Positions 22,046-31,460 of a stretch of 64,000 nt of DNA are shown here, piece after piece. The position numbers were made by a program, and so were the translations under genes. The notes under the pieces were generated by a model that worked only from the letters and a program-made list of their open reading frames with translations, had not been told where the DNA came from and made no database searches. Origin of the DNA: CAVRXQ01 sp963838845 (GTDB lineage Bacteria > Actinomycetota > Acidimicrobiia > Acidimicrobiales > Bog-793); the NCBI GenBank assembly GCA_963838845.1, contig CAWISR010000003.1, positions 1,488,001-1,552,000 of the forward strand. Direction: 5' to 3'. Position 1 is the first letter of the stretch. Each line of letters starts with the position of its first letter.

Positions 22046-23775
22046 GCGCTGGTCGACGCCGCCGGCCTTCCGCGTCGACCATTCGCCTCCGTCGCATCTC
22101 CGCGGTCGCGATCCTCCTCGTCGTCGGGCTCGGTATCCGGCTCGTCCTTGTTCAAGTCCTCGACGGCGCGCGCTACGCGGCGTACCTGAGCGGCGAGGTT
22201 GAACAGAAGGTCTCGCTGCCCGCGACGAGGGGTGCGGTCTACGACAGCACAGGAAACGTGCTTGCGGTCTCTGTCGAACGCACGAATGTCATCGCCGACG
22301 ATTTTCAGATCTCCCATCCGGACAAGGAAGCGACCGCGCTCGCGCCGTTGCTGCATCTGCGCATCTCAACGCTCTCGAGCGCACTTTCCGAGAGGAACGG
22401 CTACGTCGTCCTCGCACGAGACCTCCCGAACAATGCTGTCGATCCGATTGAAGAGGGCGCGTTCGCCGGGCTCTCCTTTGTCCCCGCCGAACAACGCGTG
22501 ACCTCTGGCGATGGCGTCTTCCAGCCGGTCCTCGGCGACGTGAACGCGTCGAACCTCGGCTATTCGGGGATCGAGTACGCGTATAACGACCTGCTTTCCG
22601 GTCGTGCGGGCAGCGAGGTTGCGGCGGTTGCCCCAGGCGGCATCACCCTGCCGGCGAAGCCGCACGACGTCGTCGCGCCGAAGCCGGGCATGGGTGTCGT
22701 GCTGACGATCGACGAGCCGTTGCAGGTGGAGACCGAACGCGACGTCGCGGCGCAGATGCGCGCCACCGGTGCCGACAGCGGGATCGCGGTGATCATGGAC
22801 GTCCATACCGGCGCGATCCTGGCGATGGTGGACCTGATTCGGGCTCACCACGGCATGATCGTTCCCGCTCCGGAGAACCTTGCCGCTACGAGCGTTTACC
22901 AGCCGGGCTCGGTCATGAAACTCGCGACCGTCTCCTTCGCCTTGCAAGACGGATTGATCACGCCGTCGACGGTGCTCACCGTCCCGTACCAGATCAACGT
23001 CGGGGGCTATGTATTCCAAGACGCCGATTTCCACCGGACGCAGCCGATGCCGGTATCGCAGATTCTCGCCCAATCCTCGAACGTCGGCACTATCGAGATC
23101 GCGCAGCGGCTCGGCGAAGAGCGGCTCTTCCACGCGCTCAACGCGTACGGCTTTGGCCACCTCACGGGGCTCGACTGGCCGGGCGAATCGCAGGGGATCA
23201 TCGGTTCTCCCGGCACCTGGTACGGCTCGTCGGCCGCCTCGGTGCCGATCGGAACGGGGATCGCCGTCACGCCGCTGCAGATCCTCGACGCGTACAACGC
23301 CGTCGCGAACGACGGCGTCTTTGTCACACCTCACCTTGTCCAGGGACTCGTGAACGACAATGGCGTTGAGCATCTCGTCGCGCCGCACGTCGGCCGACGG
23401 GTGATCGACCGCTCGACGGTGCGCCAGCTCATCCCGATGCTTGAGGGCGTCGTGCAGGACGGCACCGCAGTGCTCGCCCACATCCCCGGTTACACCGTCG
23501 CGGGAAAGACCGGGACCGCCCAGGTCCCGGATCCGACTGGGCTCGGATACGTGCCTGGTGACTGGAACGCTACCTTCGTCGGTTTCGTGCCGGCGCAGGC
23601 CCCGCAGCTCGCCGGGATCGTGGTCTTCAACCACCCAACACCGATCTACGGTGGGTCGGTGTCTGCACCGATCTTTTCGAAGATCATGCAGTACGCACTC
23701 AGGCGATTCGACATCGCCCCGCCCGCGCCTTCGACGACATTGACCTCGACGTTGCGACGCGGCGGATCAAAGTGA
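22042..23775 (+). CDS. ftsI: Penicillin-binding protein FtsI (septal transpeptidase, PBP2b/PBP3 class)
   Basis: The product has 577 aa. GTG 22042 overlaps the ftsL stop (GTGA). An N-terminal membrane anchor (ISAVAILLVVGLGIRLVLVQ) is followed by the pedestal domain starting at LPATRGAVYDSTGNVLAVS. The transpeptidase domain has all three active-site motifs: SVMK (PGSVMKLATVSFAL), SSN (LAQSSNVGTIEIAQ) and KTG (VAGKTGTAQVPD). No PASTA repeats follow. It cross-links septal peptidoglycan with FtsW. The stop overlaps the murE start. Confidence 0.94.
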   Translation: MSAGRRRRPSASTIRLRRISAVAILLVVGLGIRLVLVQVLDGARYAAYLSGEVEQKVSLPATRGAVYDSTGNVLAVSVERTNVIADDFQISHPDKEATALAPLLHLRISTLSSALSERNGYVVLARDLPNNAVDPIEEGAFAGLSFVPAEQRVTSGDGVFQPVLGDVNASNLGYSGIEYAYNDLLSGRAGSEVAAVAPGGITLPAKPHDVVAPKPGMGVVLTIDEPLQVETERDVAAQMRATGADSGIAVIMDVHTGAILAMVDLIRAHHGMIVPAPENLAATSVYQPGSVMKLATVSFALQDGLITPSTVLTVPYQINVGGYVFQDADFHRTQPMPVSQILAQSSNVGTIEIAQRLGEERLFHALNAYGFGHLTGLDWPGESQGIIGSPGTWYGSSAASVPIGTGIAVTPLQILDAYNAVANDGVFVTPHLVQGLVNDNGVEHLVAPHVGRRVIDRSTVRQLIPMLEGVVQDGTAVLAHIPGYTVAGKTGTAQVPDPTGLGYVPGDWNATFVGFVPAQAPQLAGIVVFNHPTPIYGGSVSAPIFSKIMQYALRRFDIAPPAPSTTLTSTLRRGGSK

Positions 23776-25289
23776 CGAGTTTGGCCGTGGCGGACAAGAC
23801 CCTCGGTGTGGCGATCGGAAAGATCGTGGAGCGCGTGCATCCGCTCGCGGTCGTCGGCACGACAGACGACGTCGCTGTGACCCAGATCGCCTTCGACCAT
23901 CGCAGCGTTGTGCGGGGCGCCCTGTTCTGCTGCCTCATCGGAGAGCAGGTAGACGGTCACAACTTCGCCGCGGCGGCGTACCGACAGGGGGCGATCGCGT
24001 TCATCTGCGAGCACACCTTGGGCAGGGACATCGACTCGGCGGTGCAACTAGTCGTCGCGCCTGGGATGGCGCGTCCGGCTATGGCACTCGCGGCGTGCGC
24101 CTTCTACGACGACCCGGGGCGCAAGCTCCGCATGATCGGGGTCACCGGTACCAACGGCAAGACGACGACGACGCAGCTGTTGCGGGACATCTTGGAGGTC
24201 GATGGTTGGCCGACCGGCGTCATCGGCACCCTCGGGGGTGCACGAACGACGCCTGAGGCGCCGAAGGTGCAGGAGACGCTGTCCGAATTGCAAGCGAACG
24301 GCGCCGTCGCCTGCGCGATGGAGGTCACGTCGCACGCGCTCTCGCAGCATCGTGTCGACGGGATTCTGTTCGACGTCGCGGTTTTCACGAACCTGTCACA
24401 GGACCACCTCGATTACCACCATTCGATGGAGTCGTACTTCGCCGCCAAGGCAGAGTTGTTCACGCCCGAACGCGCCCGCTTCGCCGTCGTGAACAGAGAC
24501 GACGAATACGGGCGGAGGTTGATCGCAAAGAGCCTGGTCCCGACGGTGGCGTATTCGATCGACGACGCGCGCAACCTGGAGCTCGGTCTGAGCTCGACGC
24601 GCTTTCGACTCGGAAAACGTGACGTCGTTTTTCCGATGGGAGGGGGGTTTAACGTCAAGAACGCGCTCGCCGCGGCATTTACTGCGCGCGCACTCGGCGT
24701 CGGTGTTGACGCCATCGTCGAGGGCCTCGCGAGGGCACAACGCGTGCCGGGTCGATTCGAGGCGTTCGAAGGCGAGAACGGCGTCGTCGCTGTCGTCGAT
24801 TACGCGCACACCCCCGCTGGTTTGGAAGAGGTGCTGCGCGCTGTGCGCCGGGACGGCAAGAACACCGACACCGGCGACCGCGCCTCGGTGACCGTTGTCT
24901 TTGGCGCGGGTGGCGATCGCGATCGCGGCAAGCGTCCGGCGATGGGCGCGATCGCGTCGCGCCTCGCCGACACCGTCGTCTTGACGAACGACAACCCGCG
25001 AAGTGAAGACCCTCACCAGATCGTCGAGGACATCAGGGCGGGGATTTCGGGCCGCGCAGACGTCGTCGTCGAGCTCGACCGCCGCAAGGCGATCCTTGAA
25101 GCGCTGCGTTCGGCGAGACCGGGCGACGTCGTCGTCGTCGCCGGCAAGGGGCACGAGACGACCCAAGAGTTCGACGACCGGACGATCCCCTTCGACGACC
25201 GCGAGATCGTACGCGGCGAGCTCGACCGGCTCGGGTGGCGTGCGAAACGTCAGCGGACGGGGATCGAGGGACAAGCGGGCGAGTCGTGA
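23772..25289 (+). CDS. murE: UDP-MurNAc-tripeptide synthetase (meso-diaminopimelate-adding)
   Basis: The product has 505 aa, starting at GTG 23772. The ATP site is GVTGTNGKTTTTQLLRDIL; other Mur ligase motifs are EVTSHALSQHRVDG, FTNLSQDHLDYH and VVDYAHTPAGLEEVL. TNDNPRSEDP carries the DNPR motif that selects meso-diaminopimelate rather than lysine, so the cell wall is of the mDAP type. Its stop overlaps mraY directly; the murF gene that normally sits between them is missing. Confidence 0.94.
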   Translation: MTSLAVADKTLGVAIGKIVERVHPLAVVGTTDDVAVTQIAFDHRSVVRGALFCCLIGEQVDGHNFAAAAYRQGAIAFICEHTLGRDIDSAVQLVVAPGMARPAMALAACAFYDDPGRKLRMIGVTGTNGKTTTTQLLRDILEVDGWPTGVIGTLGGARTTPEAPKVQETLSELQANGAVACAMEVTSHALSQHRVDGILFDVAVFTNLSQDHLDYHHSMESYFAAKAELFTPERARFAVVNRDDEYGRRLIAKSLVPTVAYSIDDARNLELGLSSTRFRLGKRDVVFPMGGGFNVKNALAAAFTARALGVGVDAIVEGLARAQRVPGRFEAFEGENGVVAVVDYAHTPAGLEEVLRAVRRDGKNTDTGDRASVTVVFGAGGDRDRGKRPAMGAIASRLADTVVLTNDNPRSEDPHQIVEDIRAGISGRADVVVELDRRKAILEALRSARPGDVVVVAGKGHETTQEFDDRTIPFDDREIVRGELDRLGWRAKRQRTGIEGQAGES

Positions 25290-26320
25290 TCTCGATCTTC
25301 GAGGCTGGCACGGTCGCCCTCCTCGTCGCCGCGTTCGGCACACCGCTTTTGATGCGGACGCTCGTCACGCGCCGAATTGGCCAACAGATCCGCGAGGACG
25401 GTCCGGCGTACCACGTCATGAAGGCGGGAACGCCGACGATGGGCGGGGTTGCGCTGATCCTCGCCGCGGCGATCGGTTACCTGTTCGGCCACGTCGGCAC
25501 GAGCACGCCCTTCACCGTCGGCGGCGGCCTCGCGCTCGGCGCCATCGTGCTCGCCGGCGGAATCGGAGTCGCCGACGACTGGTTGAAGGTGAGCCGACGG
25601 CGGAGCCTCGGCCTCGACAAGCGCGGCAAGCTCGGCCTTCAGGTCGTCCTCGGCGTGCTGTTCGCGCTCGCCGCTGAGCACTTCGCGCACGTGAGCACGA
25701 CGCTGTCGTTCACCCGGGCGAACATCCCCGGCGTCGGTCTCGGCGCCGCCGGCTGGGCGATCTGGGCGACGTTCATCATGACCGCCGAATCGAACGCCGT
25801 GAATTTGACCGACGGCCTCGACGGGCTCGCGGCCGGGGCGGCGGCCTTCAATTTCGTCGGTTTCACGCTCATCGGGTATTGGGAGTACCGCCACGTCCAC
25901 ATCTACCACGTGCACCCGTCGCTCGACCTCGCGCTGGTCGCCGTCGCGATGGGCGGTGCGTGCGTCGGCTTCTTGTGGTGGAACGCCGCACCCGCGCGCA
26001 TCTTCATGGGTGACACCGGTTCGCTCGCGATCGGGACCGCACTCGCGTGTCTCGCGCTCGAGATGAACCTGCAGCTATTGCTGCCGATCATCGGCGGGCT
26101 GTTCCTCGTCGTCACATTGTCGGTAGTCGCGCAGGTCGTGAGCTATCGGGTGTTCCACACTCGCATTTTCCGCATGGCGCCGATCCATCACCACTTCGAA
26201 CTCGCCGGGTGGCCCGAGACGACGGTCATCGTCCGGTTCTGGATCTTCTCCGGACTTTGCACCGCGCTCGGACTCGGCGTCTTCTATGCCGACTTCTTGG
26301 GCGTGCGGTCGCTGCTATGA
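25286..26320 (+). CDS. mraY: Phospho-MurNAc-pentapeptide transferase
   Basis: The product has 344 aa. GTG 25286 overlaps the murE stop. This multi-pass membrane enzyme contains HVMKAGTPTMGGVALI, GIGVADDWLKVSRRR (Asp pair), AVNLTDGLDGLAAG, FMGDTGSLAIG and APIHHHFELAGW, all diagnostic of MraY. It transfers phospho-MurNAc-pentapeptide to undecaprenyl phosphate, forming lipid I. It overlaps murD by ATGA. Confidence 0.95.
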   Translation: MISIFEAGTVALLVAAFGTPLLMRTLVTRRIGQQIREDGPAYHVMKAGTPTMGGVALILAAAIGYLFGHVGTSTPFTVGGGLALGAIVLAGGIGVADDWLKVSRRRSLGLDKRGKLGLQVVLGVLFALAAEHFAHVSTTLSFTRANIPGVGLGAAGWAIWATFIMTAESNAVNLTDGLDGLAAGAAAFNFVGFTLIGYWEYRHVHIYHVHPSLDLALVAVAMGGACVGFLWWNAAPARIFMGDTGSLAIGTALACLALEMNLQLLLPIIGGLFLVVTLSVVAQVVSYRVFHTRIFRMAPIHHHFELAGWPETTVIVRFWIFSGLCTALGLGVFYADFLGVRSLL

Positions 26321-27681
26321 GGGCATCCACCCGTGACGCATCGGACCTTCGTCGCGTCGTTGTCGTCGGATTCGCGACGACGGGTCGAGCCGTCGCGTCG
26401 ACGCTTGCGGACATGGGCGTCGAGGTCACCGCGATCGACGACGCGGCAGCGGTGGTCGAAGCGGGACGCGGCACCGAAGGCGTCGAGGTGCGGTTGACTC
26501 CCGATCCCCGCGACCTTCGCGAACTCGCCCGAGGTGCGGACCTCGTCGTCGTGAGCCCAGGGGTTCCACCGAGCCATCCGATCCTTGCGGTCGCCGCGAA
26601 GGAGAAGGTCGTCTCAGAGATCGAGCTCGCTTCGTGGATGACCCGTGTGCCGATCGTCGCCATCACCGGAACGAACGGCAAGACGACGGTCGTCAACCTC
26701 GTCAACGCGATGCTGCTTGCAAGCGGCGTTCGATCGGAGCCGACCGGCAACATCGGGCTCCCGCTCATCTCGGTCGCTCATCGCCACGACCTCGACATCG
26801 TTGTCACCGAAGTGTCATCTTTCCAGCTCGCGCTGTCGCCGACATTCCGTCCGACGGTCGGCACGTGGTTGAACTTCGCGCCGAACCATCTCGACTGGCA
26901 CGCGTCGACCGCGGAGTACTTCTCGGCCAAGGCCCAGATCTGGGCGCACCAGCGCGAGGGTGACGTCGCCATCGCGAACGCCGACGACGACCGGATCGCG
27001 GCCGCCGCGGCGCGGGCGCCGGGACGGGTGGTCACGTTCGGCGCGACAAAAGGCGACTACCGCCTGGACGGCGACGACATGGTCGCCTCTGACGGGACGA
27101 TCCTCGCCCGAGCGGGTGACCTCGTCCGCGACCTCCCGCACGACCGGCTCAACGCGCTCGCCGCGCTCGTCACGGCGCGCGAAGCGGACGCGACCTCGGC
27201 GGGCATTCTCACGGCGCTGCGCACCACGGCGGCGCCTCCACACCGGCTCGAACTTGTTGCGACGGTTGCCGGCGTCGCGTACTACGACGACTCGAAGGCG
27301 ACGACGCCCGCCGCGGTCGCCGCGGCGTTGCAGTCGTTCTCGTCGGTCGTCCTCATCGCCGGTGGCAAGAACAAGGGTCTCGACTTGTCGCCGATCAGGA
27401 CGGCGGCGGACGATCTCGGCGCGGCGACCGTACAGGGTGTCGTCGCGATTGGGGAGTCTGCCGCCGAGATCGAGCGGATCTTTGCGCCGGACTACCCGGT
27501 GCGCAGCGGCGAGTCGATGGTCGACGCGGTCGCAAAGGCAACCGCGTTCGCCCACCCGGGGGACGCAGTGCTGCTCTCACCTGGGTGCGCGTCGTTCGAC
27601 TGGTACGGATCGTACGAAGAGCGCGGCGAGGCCTTCAAGCGAGCGGTGCGTGCGCTCGCTGACGGGAGGGAAACCAGGTGA
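26317..27681 (+). CDS. murD: UDP-MurNAc-L-alanine:D-glutamate ligase
   Basis: The product has 454 aa. ATG 26317 overlaps the mraY stop. The N-terminal Rossmann domain opens VVVVGFATTGRAVASTLADM, and LVVVSPGVPPSHP follows. The ATP loop is AITGTNGKTTVVNLVNAML; then GNIGLPL, EVSSFQL and NFAPNHLDWH. The C-terminal domain has YYDDSKATTPAAVAAAL and LLSPGCASFDWYGSYEERG. All are MurD-specific. An earlier in-frame start inside mraY was rejected. Confidence 0.94.
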   Translation: MRASTRDASDLRRVVVVGFATTGRAVASTLADMGVEVTAIDDAAAVVEAGRGTEGVEVRLTPDPRDLRELARGADLVVVSPGVPPSHPILAVAAKEKVVSEIELASWMTRVPIVAITGTNGKTTVVNLVNAMLLASGVRSEPTGNIGLPLISVAHRHDLDIVVTEVSSFQLALSPTFRPTVGTWLNFAPNHLDWHASTAEYFSAKAQIWAHQREGDVAIANADDDRIAAAAARAPGRVVTFGATKGDYRLDGDDMVASDGTILARAGDLVRDLPHDRLNALAALVTAREADATSAGILTALRTTAAPPHRLELVATVAGVAYYDDSKATTPAAVAAALQSFSSVVLIAGGKNKGLDLSPIRTAADDLGAATVQGVVAIGESAAEIERIFAPDYPVRSGESMVDAVAKATAFAHPGDAVLLSPGCASFDWYGSYEERGEAFKRAVRALADGRETR

Positions 27682-28934
27682 CGGCGACCACGGGAACGCT
27701 CTCGCGCCGCGGACGCGGCTCGCAGCGCCCGGCGCGGCTCCGAGTTGTCGCCGACGGCCAACGGGTTCGCCCACAGGCGGTACGTGGCGCGCCGAGCAGG
27801 GACGCGATGGCGCTCGGCGGTCTCGTTGCCGCGTTCTGCGTATTCGGGCTCGTGATGGTGCTCTCGTCGTCGTCGATCTCGTCGATCGACTCGTACGGCT
27901 CGCCGTGGTCGATCGTCGAACGCCAAGGGCTTTGGAGCGTGGTCGGCGGGCTCGCCTTTGTCGCGACGGCACGCATGTCGTTGCAGTTCTGGCGCCGCAT
28001 CGCCGTGCCGCTCATCGTCGCGACCGGCGTGCTTTTGCTCGCTGTGCTGGTGCGCGGGGTCGGATCGGTCGCCGGCGGCTCAGCGCGCTGGATCGGCTTC
28101 GGCATGTTGCGCGTGCAGCCGTCCGAGATCGCCAAGCTCGCCGTCGTCATCTTCGTCGCCGACCTGATCGCGCGGCGCTCGAAGGGCACCGCGGAGCCGG
28201 TCGACGTCGTGCGCCCGGTCGTCATCGCGCTCGTCGCGCTCGCGATCCTCATCGTCCGCCAGCCCGACCTCGGCACGGCGGCCGTCGTTGTCACCGTCGG
28301 CGGAGTGTTGCTCTACGCGGGCGGTGTGCCGATCAGAAAGGTCGCCACGCTCGGCGTGATCTTTTCCGTGTTGGGTGCCGCATTTTTGATGGTCGAACCG
28401 TACGGGCGCGCCCGCATCGCCGGGTTCATCAACCCGTTCGCGCACTCGACGACGAGCGGATACCAGGTTGTCCAGTCGCTCGTGACGCTCGGTTCAGGCC
28501 ATCTGCTCGGCACCGGGCTTGGGGGTTCGCCGGCGGCGTGGGGCTTTTTGCCGAACGCGAGCACGGATTTCATCTACTCGATCATCGGAAACAACTTCGG
28601 GCTCGTCGGCTCGCTCGGCGTGCTCGCGGGCTTCGTCTTGCTCGGCTGGCTCGGCGTGCGGATCGCGTCGCGCTCGACCGACTGCTTCGCGCGCCTCGCC
28701 GCCATCGGGATAACGACCTGGATGGTCGTGCAAGCCTTCATCAACATCGGGGGCGTCATCGGCATCATGCCCGAGACGGGGATCCCGCTCCCGTTCCTCT
28801 CCTCGGGTGGGTCGTCCCTTGTCGTCTTCCTCGCCGCGATGGGGATCCTGGTCCGCATCGCGCGCCACCCCGACGAAAAGACTCGTTCCGCCGTCGAACA
28901 CGACCGGATCCGCCGGCGCGCGGCCGTCAGGTGA
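27678..28934 (+). CDS. ftsW: FtsW lipid II polymerase (SEDS family)
   Basis: The product has 418 aa, starting at GTG 27678 within the murD stop. A basic cytoplasmic tail of about 40 residues precedes ten membrane segments. SEDS signatures: GGSARWIGFGMLRVQPSEIAK, RQPDLGTA, the extracellular-loop region SGYQVVQSLVTLGSGHLLGTG, and PLPFLSSGGSSLVVFLAAMG near the end. It polymerises septal glycan strands with FtsI. The stop overlaps murG. Confidence 0.94.
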   Translation: MTATTGTLSRRGRGSQRPARLRVVADGQRVRPQAVRGAPSRDAMALGGLVAAFCVFGLVMVLSSSSISSIDSYGSPWSIVERQGLWSVVGGLAFVATARMSLQFWRRIAVPLIVATGVLLLAVLVRGVGSVAGGSARWIGFGMLRVQPSEIAKLAVVIFVADLIARRSKGTAEPVDVVRPVVIALVALAILIVRQPDLGTAAVVVTVGGVLLYAGGVPIRKVATLGVIFSVLGAAFLMVEPYGRARIAGFINPFAHSTTSGYQVVQSLVTLGSGHLLGTGLGGSPAAWGFLPNASTDFIYSIIGNNFGLVGSLGVLAGFVLLGWLGVRIASRSTDCFARLAAIGITTWMVVQAFINIGGVIGIMPETGIPLPFLSSGGSSLVVFLAAMGILVRIARHPDEKTRSAVEHDRIRRRAAVR

Positions 28935-29794
28935 CCCGCCGCACCGTCGAGATCGTCGTCGCGGGGGGAGGGACCGCCGGCCACGTCGAGCCGGCGCTCG
29001 CGCTGGCGGAGGCGCTCGTCGACCGTCACGTCCGTCCCGAGGCGATCCGCTTTGTGGGGACGCGCCGCGGTGTCGAGGCGCGCCTCGTCCGCCCGAAGGG
29101 CTTTGCGGTGACCGAGCTCCCCGGGCGCGGCATCGTCCGCCAGATGCGCGCGAGTAACCTCTCGTCGCTTTTCGGCCTGTTCGTCGCCCTCGTCGCCAGC
29201 GTCGTCTTGGTGCGGGCATGGCGACCGCGGGTCGTCGTCTCGGCCGGCGGGTACGGCGCGCTCGGGTGTGCGCTCGCCGCCGCTCTGTGGCGCGTGCCGG
29301 TCGTCGTGATGAACGTCGACGCGGTGCCCGGCGCGGCGAACCGTCTGATCGGACGCTTCGCCAAGGCGAGCGCCACCGCGATCGAGGGGAGCGGACTGCC
29401 GCGCGAGGTCGTCACCGGCGCCCCCGTCCGTCGTGTCGTCCTCGCCGCGGCGCGTGCAAGCAGCGATCGCGCCGCGGCGAAACGCGACGCGGGTATCGAG
29501 CCTCAGCGAACCCTCCTCCTTGTTGTCGGGGGATCCCTCGGCGCGCGTCGGTTGAACGAGCTCGCACTGGCGCTCGCGCAGCGCCTCGCCGATCGCAGCG
29601 ACCTCACGCTCTACCACGTGAGCGGCGAGCGTGACTTCGCCGAGTGCGCGGGCGCGCGAGGGCGATGCGCCTCGACGGCGCGGCGCTGGCCTACCGGCTC
29701 GTCGCGTTCGAAGAGCGTCTCCCCGATATCCTCGCGGCGGCGGATCTCGCGATCAGCCGCGCCGGCGCTTCGACCGTCGCCGAGATCGCGGTGA
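28931..29794 (+). CDS. murG: MurG glycosyltransferase, N-terminal part (frame breaks near 29645)
   Basis: GTG 28931 overlaps the ftsW stop. The frame reads through the N-terminal donor-side domain: EIVVAGGGTAGHVEPALALA, then FVGTRRGVEARLVRP, VVVSAGGYGAL and LLLVVGGSLGARRLNELAL. After SGERDFAEC (about 29645) the MurG pattern stops, and the residues to 29794 are an Arg/Ser-rich false tail. The family pattern resumes in the frame one base lower. MurG adds GlcNAc to lipid I to form lipid II and is essential, so either the base sequence has a one-base deletion or the frame change is bypassed. Confidence 0.85.
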   Translation: MTRRTVEIVVAGGGTAGHVEPALALAEALVDRHVRPEAIRFVGTRRGVEARLVRPKGFAVTELPGRGIVRQMRASNLSSLFGLFVALVASVVLVRAWRPRVVVSAGGYGALGCALAAALWRVPVVVMNVDAVPGAANRLIGRFAKASATAIEGSGLPREVVTGAPVRRVVLAAARASSDRAAAKRDAGIEPQRTLLLVVGGSLGARRLNELALALAQRLADRSDLTLYHVSGERDFAECAGARGRCASTARRWPTGSSRSKSVSPISSRRRISRSAAPALRPSPRSR

Positions 29795-30084
29795 TCGGCA
29801 CGCCGACGGTCTTCGTGCCGCTTCCGGGAGCACCGGGTGACCACCAAAGAAAGAACGCCGAGCTCCTCGCGGCCGCCGGCGGCGCGGTGATCGTCGACGA
29901 CGAAAAGGCGACGATCGAAGAGGTGTGGGAACCGGTGCAACGGCTCCTGAAAGACGCGCCACGGCGCGACGGGATGCGGGAGCGCGCCCGTGCCGTCGGG
30001 CAGCCGGACGCGGCGGAACGTGTCGCCGCGCTCGTCGAGCAGGTGGCGCGCGACCGACCGCGGAATCGGTCGGAGACGCGATGA
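29644..30084 (+). CDS. murG: MurG glycosyltransferase, C-terminal part
   Basis: This frame continues murG: LAYRLVAFEERLPDILAAAD, LAISRAGASTVAEIAVIGTP and PLPGAPGDHQRKNAELLAAA are the acceptor-end motifs that bind UDP-GlcNAc. Joined to the upstream part by a -1 shift in the GC-rich tract at about 29644-29665, it gives a MurG of roughly 384 residues, close to the usual length. The stop overlaps murC (ATGA). GTG 29644 is only where the frame opens and is unlikely to be a true start. Confidence 0.82.
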   Translation: MRGRARAMRLDGAALAYRLVAFEERLPDILAAADLAISRAGASTVAEIAVIGTPTVFVPLPGAPGDHQRKNAELLAAAGGAVIVDDEKATIEEVWEPVQRLLKDAPRRDGMRERARAVGQPDAAERVAALVEQVARDRPRNRSETR

Positions 30085-31460
30085 GCGGCGTCGATCTGTC
30101 GGTCGCGGGCAGGATCCACATCGTCGGGATCGGCGGCGCGGGGATGAGCGCGATCGCGACGGTCCTTGTCGGCATGGGGCATCGGGTGAGCGGCAGCGAT
30201 CTGAAGGAGAGCGCCGCGCTCGAGCGGCTGCGGGGAATCGGTGTGCGGGCCTTCGTTGGTCACGCCGCCGAACAGATCGGCGAAGCCGAACTCCTGGCCG
30301 CGTCGAGCGCGATCCGCGACGACAACGTCGAGGTTGTCACGGCGCACGGAAAGAACATCCCCGTCTTCACACGCGCCGAGCTGCTCGGCGCGATCTGCGC
30401 TCGGCGCCGCACGATCGCGGTCGCCGGCACGCACGGCAAGACGACGACATCGTCGATGCTGGCGCTGATCCTCGTCGAAGCGGGACTTCGACCCTCGTTC
30501 GTCATTGGCGGCGACATCTACGAGTTCGGCGCCAACGCGGCGTGGGATGAGGGGGATTGGCTCGTCGTCGAGGCGGACGAGAGCGACGGCACCTTCCTCG
30601 TGCTTCCGAAGGAGATCGCCGTTGTGACGAGCGTCGAAGCGGACCACCTCGACCACTTCGGCACCGAAGACGAACTCGCTGCCGCCTTCGCGCGCTTCGC
30701 CAACGACGCTCGCCTGTGCATCGTCTCCGCCGACGATCCCGCCGCGCGCACGGTCGCTCCGGTCGGTGCGACGACCTTCGGATTCGACACCGCCGCCGAC
30801 CTGACGGTCATCGACTATGTGCCGGGGCGCTCGAAATCCGGCTTTGCACTTTCCCGCAAGGGCGCGGCGGCGATCTCGGTCGAGCTTGCGGCGCCAGGTC
30901 GTCACAACGCCCGCAACGCGGCGGCGGCGGCCGCCGCGGCGCTGGCGATCGGGGTGGACGAGAGCGTCATCGGCCCCGCCCTGGCGCGATTTGGAGGCGT
31001 CGGCCGGCGCTTCGAGTTCCGCGGCGAGTTCGCCGGCGCGACGGTGATCGACGACTACGCGCACCTTCCCGGCGAGATCGCGGCGGCGATCGATGCGGCG
31101 CGTGGCGGCGGGTTCCGACGGATCGTCTGCGTCTTCCAGCCGCACCGGTACTCGCGGGTCGCAGCCCTCGCGCCGCGCTTCGCCGATGCGTTCGTCGGTG
31201 CAGACGAGGTCGTCATCACCGACATCTACGCGGCGTGGGAAACGCCGGTACCCGGCGTGTCGGGACGGCAGATCTTCGACGCGGTCCGCGCCGCCCATCC
31301 GGAGGTCACGATGCATTACGTCCCCGATCGCACCGAGCTCGCCGCGGAGTTGGGAGACATCGTCCGGCCGGGCGACTGCCTGTTGATGCTCGGTGCCGGT
31401 GACATCACCGAGGTCACCGCGGCGCTCCTCGATCGCTCGACCGAACGGGCGCCGCGATGA
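30081..31460 (+). CDS. murC: UDP-MurNAc:L-alanine ligase
   Basis: The product has 459 aa. ATG 30081 overlaps the murG stop. It begins with IHIVGIGGAGMSAIATVL and SGSDLKESAALERL, the MurC N-terminus. The ATP site is VAGTHGKTTTSSMLALIL, followed by VVEADESDGTF, EADHLDHFG and, in the C-terminal domain, IDDYAHLPGEI, FQPHRYSR and LGAGDIT. The usual 'DDYAHHP' reads DDYAHLP here, a one-residue difference. It overlaps murB by ATGA. Confidence 0.94.
   Translation: MSGVDLSVAGRIHIVGIGGAGMSAIATVLVGMGHRVSGSDLKESAALERLRGIGVRAFVGHAAEQIGEAELLAASSAIRDDNVEVVTAHGKNIPVFTRAELLGAICARRRTIAVAGTHGKTTTSSMLALILVEAGLRPSFVIGGDIYEFGANAAWDEGDWLVVEADESDGTFLVLPKEIAVVTSVEADHLDHFGTEDELAAAFARFANDARLCIVSADDPAARTVAPVGATTFGFDTAADLTVIDYVPGRSKSGFALSRKGAAAISVELAAPGRHNARNAAAAAAAALAIGVDESVIGPALARFGGVGRRFEFRGEFAGATVIDDYAHLPGEIAAAIDAARGGGFRRIVCVFQPHRYSRVAALAPRFADAFVGADEVVITDIYAAWETPVPGVSGRQIFDAVRAAHPEVTMHYVPDRTELAAELGDIVRPGDCLLMLGAGDITEVTAALLDRSTERAPR

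Noticed and set aside
22366..23634. Minus-strand frame opposite ftsI
   Set aside because: His/Arg/Asp-rich, no motif, fully antisense to a proven gene.
26960..28930. Very long plus-strand frame running through murD and ftsW into murG
   Set aside because: Only the part from 28931 has MurG motifs; the rest is Arg/Ser/Thr-rich and lies out of frame over proven murD and ftsW.
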